Positions 46,570 through 56,394 of a DNA stretch of 64,000 nt are shown piece by piece; the first letter of the stretch is position 1; every line of letters starts with the position of its first letter. A model generated the notes under the pieces. The model saw only the letters and a list, made by a program, of their open reading frames with translations. It did no database searches and was not told where the DNA came from. The position numbers and the translations under genes are program-made. The stretch is from Thozetella sp. PMI_491 (taxonomy: Eukaryota > Ascomycota > Sordariomycetes > Chaetosphaeriales > Chaetosphaeriaceae): contig MU270044.1 of the NCBI GenBank assembly GCA_021432635.1, positions 625,455-689,454 on the forward strand, given 5' to 3'.

Positions 46570-48428
46570 CTAAAATCCGTATCCGTCATGCTGATGCATA
46601 GGGCACCTGCCCGGGTGCCTCTCCCACCATGCCCTGATGCAGTGCCGGTGGAAGCGGCATAGACACTCTAGCCGCGCCATGGCGACTCCGACCTCAAACT
46701 CCTCTAGGCAGATGCTGCACTCAGCCGAGTCCACGCAGTCTTTCTCGGTCGCGACATATGGGAACATGCGCGTCGTACGTGGCGGTATGCGCGGCAGCGG
46801 CGCACCGTCGTCACCGTTTCCGTTCCCAGCTGCCTGGCTCCGCGGACTGCCGTACGCGCTGTGCGTTGTGATGCAGATGTTGATGTGCGCCTCGCGGAGG
46901 GCCTCGAAGTTAGGCAGAGTGCGCCGGGGTAGCTCGCGGTGGCAGACGGGGCACTCATCTTCTTCGGCGAGCTGAGGCAGCGCTTGAGGCAGGGGCGGCA
47001 GGCTGCGGTCCATCATCGACGAGGACCCCACGTTGGAAGGGCCCGCCCGGGCATGCCCGTCGTAGTACCGTGATGCCGGTACGGGAGCGTACGATTGCCT
47101 CTGGTGGGAGGAGGACCCCGATGGGAAGTAGGCGGGTGGAGTGCCTCCGAAGATGGGTGGGCCGCGATACTGCCCTCGTGAGGACTGAGACGAGGTGGAG
47201 GCGACGGATTGCTATATAGACAGTCAGCCTTGGCCTGGGACAGCTGCACAAACTCCTTACCATCGTAACGCTCCGGTTCCTGGCAAAGGGGTCACCTACC
47301 GGAGCGGCCCCATAAGGACCGTACCTGGCCGAGCTGCCGCCCGGATACGCACCAGGGGAGAGGAGGTTGCTGGCGGACCTGTGATGGCCGCGTGGACTCG
47401 GTTCCTGGGTTTGAGGAGGGGCCGTGTTCGGGTCCGGGACACAAGGGTTGCAAAGTCGGACCCTCTCGCCTCCACCAAGACTGTTGAAGTCCACATAGCC
47501 TTCGTTTCCTGGGAGAGGAGGGTACCGCTGGGGGATGCTGGAGTAGCCCGGCGGCTGAACGATATACTGGTAGGGGATAGTGATGCGGTGAGGGGAGCAA
47601 GAGTTGCAGACCACTCGCCCGCATTTCCTGTGCACCTAAGTGTCAGAACCGCGAATTGAATAGAGTATTTCGCAAGGGCATCTTGTACCTGCAGTGATGT
47701 TTCCTGACAAAGATGCTGAATTGCGTGTTACATATGGGGCAGTACGTGACCTCGCTATCAGGCTGCCATCTAGGCAGGACGATCTCCACCGGTCGCGACC
47801 GCGCGCCCCTGGCCTGGTTCGAGCTTGAGGGATCCGAAGGCTGCTCGGATGTAGGCGTTTGTGCAGGCTCGGTCGTGTTGTCCGGTCCGCGGGCAGGAGG
47901 CACGTCGTCGTTGACGTGAATCGCCGGCTCGGTGCCGCGAGTATCGGCCGGGGTCGACACCTGTGGGAGGGCCTCGCGGGACGCGATCGGGGAGGCATCT
48001 AGATCGATAGCATTCAACTGGCTCTCGAGGGCGGGCATGTCGGCACTCGCCGAGGGTTGTTCGCTGTCGTCGTTACCCGCAGACGGACCCCCGTGCTCTT
48101 CCCCTTCGGGCTCCGGACTCTCGTCCCCGTCGTGGCTGGTCTCTTGGCTTTGCTCATCTTGGTGGCGTTCTAATACATGACCCGGGCAGTCATGGTAGCG
48201 GCTGCATTCCTCGTCGTAGTGCTGTGCAGTCCGCCAAGGGCATATGGAGGCGTCTGGGATCAGGTCGTCTTCGTCGGCCCCTGAGCTGCCGTTGCTCGAT
48301 TGAGAGGCGCCATCGTGGATCGGGTCGCGGTCAAGCTCCTCTTGAAGCACATCTACCTCGGGATCGGGCTCGGCGATGGGGCCTCGGGTTTCGTGGGCAG
48401 GCGTGCCTCCACCGTCAAGAGTTGCCAT
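46570..48428 (-). CDS. FYVE and RING domain protein (Pib1-like E3 ubiquitin ligase candidate)
   Basis: Exons 48428-47689, 47627-47261 and 47211-46570 give 582 aa. The N-terminal 215 residues are acidic and disordered. The FYVE-type zinc finger follows: VTYCPICNTQFSIFVRKHHC continuing across intron 1 as RKCGRVVCNSCSPHRITIPY, then RLCNPC. It carries the R(K)HHCR ligand core, implying binding to PI3P on endosomes or vacuoles. A disordered middle leads to CPVCHRELP and a C-terminal RING-H2: ECSICLEEFEVGVAMARLEC, CRFHRHCIRAWW, GRCPMH. The same order, FYVE then RING, is found in yeast Pib1, an endosomal/vacuolar ubiquitin ligase, though this protein is about twice as long. Function as E3 is inferred from domains. 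Confidence 0.9.
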
Positions 48429-49471
48429 CGCTTGACATCGGGAACCCCGCAGCTATCGATCGATGGAGCGGGCTGCAACGACTCTGTGGAGCGTGGCGAG
48501 CGTGGGATTCAGGCGGACATGTGGGAGGAGAGAAAAGCCGTCGAGGATGCGAGATGGGCAGCCTAGAGCAGTTGGACGGGCAAAAGTCAGAACAGCCTCG
48601 CGGAGCCTCGTCGGTAGTTGAAACTAGAGAGAGGGCTTAGGGGGCTCGCGGGGAGCGATAACGAGCACCCGAGCGCTGCGACAAGCACGAGCCAGGGCAG
48701 GACTTGCTTACGTTGTTTCTAGTGCAGCGACGGGTGGCGGCAGGGAGCAATTTTCTCGCTGCCGAGGGGGCAAAGGCCTTAGTGAGGGCGGGAAGGTTAA
48801 ACTGCAGGGCCTTCGAGCAGCCTACGGGAGGGGCAAATGTTGTCAACACGAGACCAATTTCATGGGATGCTTCACCGGCTGTCTGGGCTGGCTCTCTTAT
48901 CGCCGTATTGGCTCTTATCGGAGGCACCTGGCGCACAGACGTGGCGTCGCCGCCGGTCGCCGCCCGCAAGGCTCCCAGGGCTCCCCAGGGCCCACGACCA
49001 GGTAAAAATCGCCGGAGGAAGGGGCGAATTGGCCCAGTCGGTCCACCAGCGCGAAATACGATTGGAGAGTCGCTACCAAGTAAAGACAGCCTAACCTGGC
49101 CCGGGTCAAATTACCTATGCCACTACGGCAAGTTGCCGTAGTGGCATAGGGGCACCCACAAACACGCACTGCGAGAGGCGACCGAGAGGCGACCCAGAGG
49201 CATTGAGGACTCTATCAAGGTACGGGATTGTGTCGTACGGCCACGCATCGCTGCCGACCGCCACGCTACATAGGGATATCGAGGCGAACTAATTCAGACA
49301 AGCCCGGGACTTCGAGCCTTGCCTTTTCCCTCTCTATTTTCTCCCGACTCGCCTCCTCTCACATCCCTCCACTTCCTCTGATTCCTCTGGACCCGTCTCT
49401 TCTCCCCAAGCTCACACGGACGCGATGTGCGGCAGGGAAGCTCCGTCTCGTTCAGCAGCCATGCCCGAGGC
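48429..49471. other. Intergenic region with a perfect 18-bp inverted repeat
   Basis: About 1 kb upstream of the FYVE-RING gene and downstream of the cupin gene. The only distinct structure is the inverted repeat at 49114-49150. The overlapping open frames are not convincing genes. Confidence 0.6.
49114..49150. repeat. Perfect inverted repeat, 18-bp arms, 1-bp spacer
   Basis: The left arm CCTATGCCACTACGGCAA is followed by one G and its exact reverse complement. It lies about 320 bp downstream of the cupin stop codon and 690 bp upstream of the FYVE-RING start codon. Confidence 0.97.
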
Positions 49472-50032
49472 TCACGAGCTGGACGACGGCACGTCGCCCA
49501 TCCCCACGCCGTAATCCTCCCCGAGCGCTTTGCCATCGACCTCGATCGGCTTCGACTCCTGGAGCACGAACAGCATGCGCCCCCACTCAGTCTTGCTGGC
49601 GTTCCGCCACTGGTGCATGGTGCCACGCTGGACGGCAATGTCGCCGCGCTGGAGCGTCTTGACTTCCCCGCTGTCCAGTACCAACTCGATAGTACCCTCG
49701 ACCACTACGCCGTAGTCGAGTGACACGGTGCGGTGCATAGGGCTGATCCCCCCGGGCACGATGTCCACCACCCGCAGCACCGAGCCCCCCGGCACAGTGA
49801 TGCCTGGGTTCTTGGCCAAGTAGCCCTGGTATGTTGGGACGTCCTGCGAGAAGTCGACCGGCTGCTGGTTGGTGGCATAGCCCAAGTGGAACACGTCGCC
49901 GATGGGGAGGATCTTTGTCGGGATCGTCTCGGAGACGTCTTTGTTGAAGACGGCCAGACCCTCCGCGTTGTGGTCCGTGATAACCCGCTTGATCGGGCGG
50001 AGGTCACAAGTAGGGAGCTGCTGTTCGGCCAT
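49472..50032 (-). CDS. Small cupin-fold protein, cluster member
   Basis: 186 aa, intronless, one cupin_2-type barrel at about residues 80-165. Cupin motif 1 is partly degenerate: PGGISPMHRTVSLDYGVVVE then GTIELVLDSG keeps one His but not the full HxH(x)E set. Motif 2 (RGDIAVQRGTMHQWRN) keeps G, H and N. So a metal site, if present, has fewer ligands than in dioxygenase-type cupins. It may be a non-oxidative enzyme (isomerase, decarboxylase, cyclase) or a binding protein. It lies 660 bp downstream of the monooxygenase-decarboxylase fusion gene on the same strand and probably belongs to the same metabolic block. Exact reaction unknown. Confidence 0.82.
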   Translation of the reverse strand: MAEQQLPTCDLRPIKRVITDHNAEGLAVFNKDVSETIPTKILPIGDVFHLGYATNQQPVDFSQDVPTYQGYLAKNPGITVPGGSVLRVVDIVPGGISPMHRTVSLDYGVVVEGTIELVLDSGEVKTLQRGDIAVQRGTMHQWRNASKTEWGRMLFVLQESKPIEVDGKALGEDYGVGMGDVPSSSS

Positions 50033-50691
50033 GATGGTGATTCAGGAAGGTCGTTGTTTGGCGTCGCACACGTCCTCGGGGTCCACGGAGACCAAGACAG
50101 GCAAGACAATACACAAAATACCAGGAGGAGGCACGGAGGAGGTGACAGGTTCACACCACTTTAACCACTATTCGCCAAAGCTCACCACTCGCTCTGGCTC
50201 GCTAGGCTCGGCTCGGCCTCTCCCCTCCTCCCCCCCCGCAAATGCGGTTGTTCAACCACCCACCTCGGAAGGTGGGGCCGAGTGGGCGTTCACCATTTGG
50301 ACGACTTACATCACGATCCAGTTGCCGAACCCCGGGAGGGAAGAGGGGGAAGGGCAAAACACACGGAGTAAGAGAATGCAATTTTAGTAGATGAACAGTC
50401 CACTCGGATTGACGGAATCGGCAGGTTTTGTTGTGGACTTGCCAAGGTATTCGGTCCCGAGTGGACAGCAGCTACATGTGCCGGCGAGCGATCTCTTGCA
50501 TTCGCTTACAGCCCAAGGGGCACTGTTTACTTCTAACTGGCCGAGTTGTGTTTGTCCAACTCGCCTTCATAGAATGTCAAATTCGAAGCGGAAGAAAAAA
50601 AAAAAGGCTAGAGTCACACAGATAATAGAAATCTCTAGTCATCATGACATACTCCCGACTCCTACGCGTTGGCATTCTAGCTTATCCCTAA
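50033..50691. other. Intergenic region between cupin and monooxygenase-fusion genes
   Basis: About 660 bp between two minus-strand genes; it must hold the cupin promoter. No gene recognised. Confidence 0.55.
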
Positions 50692-53149
50692 TCATTCAAT
50701 CCGCCGAGCTGCGCTCACGTCCGGAACCCCTGTCCCTTCCACGACCTTCGCCGAGAGAATAGAGTAGATAGGAACTCCAGCGAGCGCAGAAGAGACATGG
50801 TGTAGCGTTGGCAACGACTCCCAATCCCCCGGCTCGATCTTGATCGTCGCCTCCTTCGCCCTCGCCACGGCCTTGACTGTCGAGCTCTGCACCTTGCTCT
50901 CCTCCTCGTGCGGTACGACGACGGCGTACTCAGCGTCCGCCTTGCCGGGCTCGCCCACGGCGGGGATGTACCGGTGGACCAGAATGCCGTGGTCAGCCTC
51001 GCCCCCAATCGTGCCGTGCTCTGTACCTGCATCGTCATCGGACAACCCATCCAGCGCGATTTCGGCGAAAGTCGCCCCGCGCCAGCTTGCCTTCATACGG
51101 TACGAGCCCGGGGTGCGTTGCACGTCGAGGTCGGCGAAAAGCTTGGGCATGCCGAGCTCTTCACGACCCGACACGATCGGATCTGTCAGACTCTCGAACA
51201 AAACGGGCATAAATGTCCCGTTGATTGCGGTGCCGTCCTTCTTGATGTAGCTGACGCCGTGGATGTACAGGCCAAAGTGTGTGTAGCCCTTGCCCCCAAG
51301 CCAGGCCATGTTGTCAAGGGTGGTGATGCTGAAGCTGGCCGTGGCCACTGTCGCCGGGTTCCGGATCTGAAACTGATGGGTGGGGAGGAGCGTCTCTAGA
51401 TAAGTGCGCGAGGTCTGGAACTTAACCGAAGCGGTGGTGAAGGTCCTCGTAGGGCCATCTGCGAGGCGCCGGCGGCCGTAGGCATCCTGGCGGGGTCCTG
51501 GGAATGGCCCGAATGCGGTGGGCATGCGCTTCCACACGTTAGGCTTCTTTGCTTGCCTCCACCTGGCGAAGATCTTGGTGGCGTGGTCTATCTCGTCGTG
51601 TCCAAAGTTGTAATTGGTGTATGTCATCACTGGATTCGGTCAGCAGGCAGGGTGGCCGTCGAGGAGATAAATCGGACTTACTGTCCACTGTCGGCTTGCC
51701 ATTAACCCAGTCTTGGCCGGCAAGCCGCGAATATTCTTGTATTGCGTGTGCCCTCTCGTACCTAATATCCTGGTACAGCTTGAGCCTCTCAGATACATCT
51801 TCAGGGGCGGTGCCGCGCGGGAGGACCACCGACAGAGCAGCAGCATCCTCAATGGCTTGCCCGCCACCTTGGCCCTGGTCTGTTTCATACATGTCAGTCA
51901 CTATAGAAACCAATACTCTCCCCCATAGTTGACCTGAGTGCTTACGGGGTGTGAAAGGGTGCGCAGCATCTCCGAGGAGCACCAGCTTGCCCGTTGTCCA
52001 GGTAGGCAGCTTCTCCATGTCAAGCAGCTGCCATACCCTGAGGGTCGACGGATCGACCTTTTTGAAAAGGGCAAGAAGAGCTGGATCGAAGCCTTCATAG
52101 ACCCGAACAATCTGCTCAATGTCGCCCTGCTTGTCCCATTCTGTGTCGGTCAGCTCTTGGCCTCTTGGATCCAGATGCGCGAAGTCACTTGTGAGAAATT
52201 TGCTTACCATCGCTCTTCGTCGCGTGGGACTCTGTATCCGGGTGGACCAGAACAAAGTTGAGGAGCTGGCTGTCATTGCACGGATATACGACCACGCGCC
52301 TGTCGTCGCCGTACCACATAGAAAGGGACTGTGGGTACTGCACTAGAGGGGCGGTGACGGGATCGGCCTCGGCCACCTTGCGCGGGATAAGGAAGCGGAA
52401 TGCTGCCTTTCCGGAACTGAAAAGCTTGGCGTCTTTAATCGCCTTTCTTGTCATGGACTAGGGTCACTGCGTTGGCATGGCGAGGATTAAAACCCAGGGC
52501 AGGACACTTACATAAATGCCGTCGGCGCCAATGATGATATCGGCCTCCACCTTCGTGCCGTCCGCGAGTGTAATGGCGCCATTTTCCGCATCTACTTCGG
52601 CAACCTTGCTGGAGGTATGCAGCACTGCTGGTGTCCCAAGACCCTCTTCAGAGGTCGCAATCTTTTTGAGGGTATCGTGCAAAAAGACGCGATGGACGAG
52701 GTGCCACGGATGCTGCCACTGCTTATTCGCCTCCGTCAGGTCGATGTTTACCTTGCAGCCACCGGTGTGGAAGTTCTCAATCAGTCGGGTCATGAGAGTC
52801 CCGCCGAACTCTTCTGCCTTGATGCCCCATCGTCGCAGTAGGCCATTTGCGTTGGGGGCCAGGTGGATGGCGGCTCCAGTCTCGCTGGCAAAGCGTGACT
52901 GTTCGTATATCTAGGGTGGGAGAGTGCGTTAATAACGCCCAAGGGTTGGGGCGGCAGTAGGGTACGAACGTTGACGATATGTCCCTGTCGCCGAAGACCG
53001 ACAGCGGCAGAGAGACCTCCAATGCCAGCACCAACAATGGTGATGCGTAGAGGTGTGGGATGCTCGTCTGCCAAGGGGGTGGGGCCGTCCGGGTGTGCGC
53101 CGTTGGCGATGTGCGCCGCACCGTTGACGAGCTTGTCAGGGGCCGACAT
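50692..53149 (-). CDS. FAD-dependent monooxygenase fused to an acetoacetate-decarboxylase-like domain
   Basis: Exons 53149-52970, 52910-52512, 52457-52208, 52140-51946, 51879-51682 and 51629-50692 give 719 aa in one frame. Residues 35 to about 435 form a salicylate-hydroxylase-type flavin monooxygenase: ITIVGAGIGGLSAAVGLRRQ (GxGxxG, FAD), ADIIIGADGIY (DG motif), and LVLLGDAAHPFTPHQGQGGG (GD motif; its Pro-His codon is split by an intron). Residues from about 437 to the end resemble the acetoacetate decarboxylase (ADC) fold: YLETLLPTHQFQIRNP, NMAWLGGKGYTHFGLYIHGV and SGREELGMPKLFADL, whose Lys570 is the candidate Schiff-base lysine. The ADC part and the last monooxygenase residues share one exon, so the junction is not a splice artefact. 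The likely chemistry is ring or alpha hydroxylation plus decarboxylation or a hydration/lyase step; substrate unknown. The first ATG in frame is 53149. Confidence 0.88.
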
Positions 53150-55179
53150 CACGAATCAGACAGAGTAAACAGCGAATGAGGCGAGCCGCAGGGCTTGGCC
53201 CGGACACGTGGGGGGGAGGGGGGTGGTTGACGAGGCAAGGTGGTGGAGCGATTGTTTCCAAAGCAGCAAACAATCGGGAACAAGAAGAACGAGGACGAGG
53301 ACGTAGGGAAGAAGACTGGTAGGAGAAGGGGCAAGGCGGCGATAGATGTCTAGACGGGAGAGTCCTCTTTCTTCTTCTTATTACTATTAAGGCAGCCTCC
53401 CACATGGCGGCGCGAGGGAGTGGGTTCTGACGTCCGCTTGCCGAGCCGAGTGGCTACCTAGCCTTTCGGCGGAGACACGGGCGATGGGTCAAGGTCAAGG
53501 GGATCCCGGGACCTCCCCCCAGCTCTGCCGTTACCCTGCCTGCCACTGCTCCCCGCGCGCCGGCCTATTCTCAGTGCGTCTCTCCACCAAACGCGTGCGG
53601 CCCCGGTTGGTCGCCAAAGGGTTTTGCGGGGCGGGAGCAGGCAGCCTGAGGATGCCGGTTCCCGACAGGCTGAAGGAGGAGGAGGAATCAAAAGGAAATA
53701 TTGATGGATGCATTCCGTATGCATACGCACGCTGGTCGATCTAGGATGAGCCGAGAACCGAGGGGCCTAAGGTGTGGACGGAACGGAAGATGGGGGGNNN
53801 NNNNNNNNNNNNNNNNNNNNNNNNNNNNNNNNNNNNNNNNNNNNNNNNNNNNNNNNNNNNNNNNNNNNNNNNNNNNNNNNNNNNNNNNNNNNNNNNNAGA
53901 CTTCAGCTTGCCTAGAAGAGGTGTTTATGGAGGGGGGGAATACCGAATCGGCCCTCCTATCACATCCTTTCTCGCTCGCTCTCGCCTGTGCACGCAAAAA
54001 CAGGTGCACGAGCTCCAGCATCTCTCGGCGACCGATCGCCGCGTGGTTGCTTGGGACCCTCGATGCATCCCGGGAGGGGAGGAGGAAGGGCAAGGGAGGG
54101 GCCAAACACGATGGGAATGTGGGGTTGTTGGGGTGGGTTGATCGTGGGGAAGGGGCAAGCTAGGAGCTTAGGGAGGTGCGGAGGAGGTGGGAGGCTCCGG
54201 AATGTGGCGGTATGAGGGGCAGCGACAGCCACTGCTGACGGGGATGTGGGGTGGGGAGGAGGGCGAGTGAGGTGGGTGGCGGGCGTGCATGAAATGATTT
54301 GGCATCATCATCTCGTCCCGAGGCACCTTTCTGCGCGTTCTCCTATAGCGGTCCCCGTATTCGGTACCTATTGTGTATATAGCTTGGCAAGCTGGGTCGT
54401 AGGGCTGCTACCTTGGGCGCTGGGGCTGTCGGTTCGGAATCTGTCTCGCGCGGGCTTACCCAACCGGGCAATGGATCCCTACGCTAAGTAAGGACAGGAG
54501 GGTCGTACTCGTTCGTATACTGTATACTTTGCTCCGCAGTTGGGCTAAGGGTTTGGCAAAGGTAAAAGCGCTCGGGCAGTAGTGTCTCACCTTGGGCGCG
54601 AGGCGACCGGTCCGTTAGCGCTGTCCGGAGCACTGCATGTACTGTGCTGTACATTCCTTGCTTCCCGACCACTATACCTGTCGTATCCACATCCGTGCGC
54701 GGAAAGTGCACCTACCTAAAGTAGGTACTTCCTCAGCTTCTTTATTTATCTGTTGCAGGCCTCCGGAGCAGGTAGCATCGACAGACCACCCTTTGCACTC
54801 CAGATAGCTTCAATTCTTCTGCGCCGACCTTGCGGCCACGAGCCTTAGGGTATTGCCCAGCTTGCGACATCTCATGGCTGGCGGTCCTGACCCATTCGTA
54901 GATGTGCGCTAGACATATCGGATCTACCCGAGGCCCTTATCGACTCGTAGGCTCCGGGACCGGCAGAACTCGGCAATTTCCTAGGGACGACTCCGCTCCT
55001 CGAGACGGAGCTACAAGACATAGATAGGATCGTGGTAGGGACGTTTCTCGCTCGAAATTCTCTGGATAATTCTTCATTAGCCGCAAGTCGAGGGGGGATA
55101 ACACGGCGTCACTAAACCAACCGAAGTCCCTCGCCTTCCCGCCCACTTTCCCTTCTCTCCCCCCTCATCCCGAGCAGCA
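53150..55179. other. Divergent intergenic region with assembly gap, fusion gene / SDR gene
   Basis: About 2 kb between divergent starts, broken by 100 N. The flanks of the gap are G-rich (GGGGGG before it, GGAGGGGGGG after). No coding gene could be supported on either side, but a small gene could lie in the unresolved sequence. Confidence 0.55.
53798..53897. other. Assembly gap (100 N)
   Basis: Exactly 100 N, the conventional placeholder for a scaffold gap of unknown size. Reading frames crossing it are meaningless. Confidence 0.99.
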
Positions 55180-56121
55180 ATGGCCACCCCCCTAGTCGCG
55201 CTCGTGACAGCCGGTAGCGCCGGCCTCGGGGCAGCCACTGCACGACTCTTCGCCAAAGATGGCATGCGTGTGGTTGTCAACTACGCCGGCAATGAGGAGA
55301 GGGCCCAGGGTCTGGTGGAGGAGCTGAAGGGCCTCTCGCCCCTGGCCAAGGATCCGGCTAGGACCGACTTCTTCGCCATCAAGGCGGACCTCTCCAAGAA
55401 GGACGACGTGTACCGGCTGGTGCAGGACTCTGTGTCCACCATGGGCCGCCTGGACGCTGTCTTCTCCAACGGCGGCTGGACCCGGGTGCGGGACATTACC
55501 AATCTGGAAGACAACCTCGTAGAGGAGGACTGGGACCTATGCTTCAACATGAATGTCAAGTCCCACCTGTGGCTGATGCATGCCGCTAAAAAGTACCTGG
55601 ACGAGACGGAGGGTGCTTTCATCACCACTGCCTCTCTGGCCGGGGTGAAGGTCAGCGGCAGTTCTCTGGTAAGTCTGCGGCCCCATCAATTCATGCGTTG
55701 GGGGCCAGGGGCTTTCTGACCAGCTCAGCCGTATGCCGTCACAAAAGCGGCCCAGATACACCTAGCTAAGGGTCTGGCGATTGCTGCGGCTCCCAAGATC
55801 AGGGTGAACACTGTCTCGCCTGGTTTGCTGATGACGGTATGTCCCAGTCGGGAATCCCTTTCGTTGTGTCTGCGGTGAAGTAACTAGGGAAGCAGGAATG
55901 GGGCAAGAAGTTCCCCATTGAGCAGCAGGAAAGTGTGAAGAACAGAACCCAGCTCAAGCGGTTCGCAACTGTAGATGTAAGCTTGGGACTGCGAATTGTC
56001 AGTCAATCCAGCATCCATACTGATCCGCGGGCAGGATGTTGCGGAGCAGGTCCTCCTCTTTGTCAAGAGCAAGAGCGTGACTGGGACGAACGCGATTATT
56101 GATGCCGGCATGAATCTCTAG
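55180..56121 (+). CDS. Short-chain dehydrogenase/reductase (SDR), cluster member
   Basis: Exons 55180-55668, 55729-55836, 55896-55976 and 56035-56121 give 254 aa, a typical classical SDR. The cofactor loop is VTAGSAGLGAATARLFA, with Ala in place of the first Gly of the TGxxxGxG motif. Other family parts: NNAG-like segment FSNGGWTRV, catalytic Ser in TTASLAGVKV, and Tyr/Lys in PYAVTKAA, created by the first intron (SSL|PYAVTKAA). Then come RVNTVSPGLLMT and a C-terminal GTNAIIDAGMNL. The Asn of the NAG motif is retained only in altered context (SNGG). The substrate is unknown; in this block it could oxidise or reduce a product of the monooxygenase. It is divergent from the fusion gene and converges on the MFS gene with 273 bp between stops. 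Confidence 0.92.
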
Positions 56122-56394
56122 AGCCTCAGGGTGGTAATCAGCGGCTTCGTGCGGTGGAACGTGGGACAAAGTTGGCAAGTTGGCTGTGGGACACTTCACA
56201 GTCATAATTGGGCGCCAGAGAGACCAAAAAGACCGGGAGGTTTTTGCATATGCACAATTTAGTCGTACTGGTATCTCGTAACCTAGGGAAAAGCGAGCCA
56301 ACAAGAAAAGAAAGGAGGTGGTGCTCTCAGCCGGCAACGTGCTCATCGCTCACGTATTAAAAGCAGAAGCCGATTTTCCGTCCCCAAGTGCGCC

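Noticed and set aside
47280-47299. 20-nt GT...AG segment in the FYVE-RING gene that looks like an intron
   Set aside because: Far too short for spliceosomal removal, and the reading frame continues normally through it.
53701-54163. Open frames crossing the run of N
   Set aside because: They exist only because N codons are not stops.
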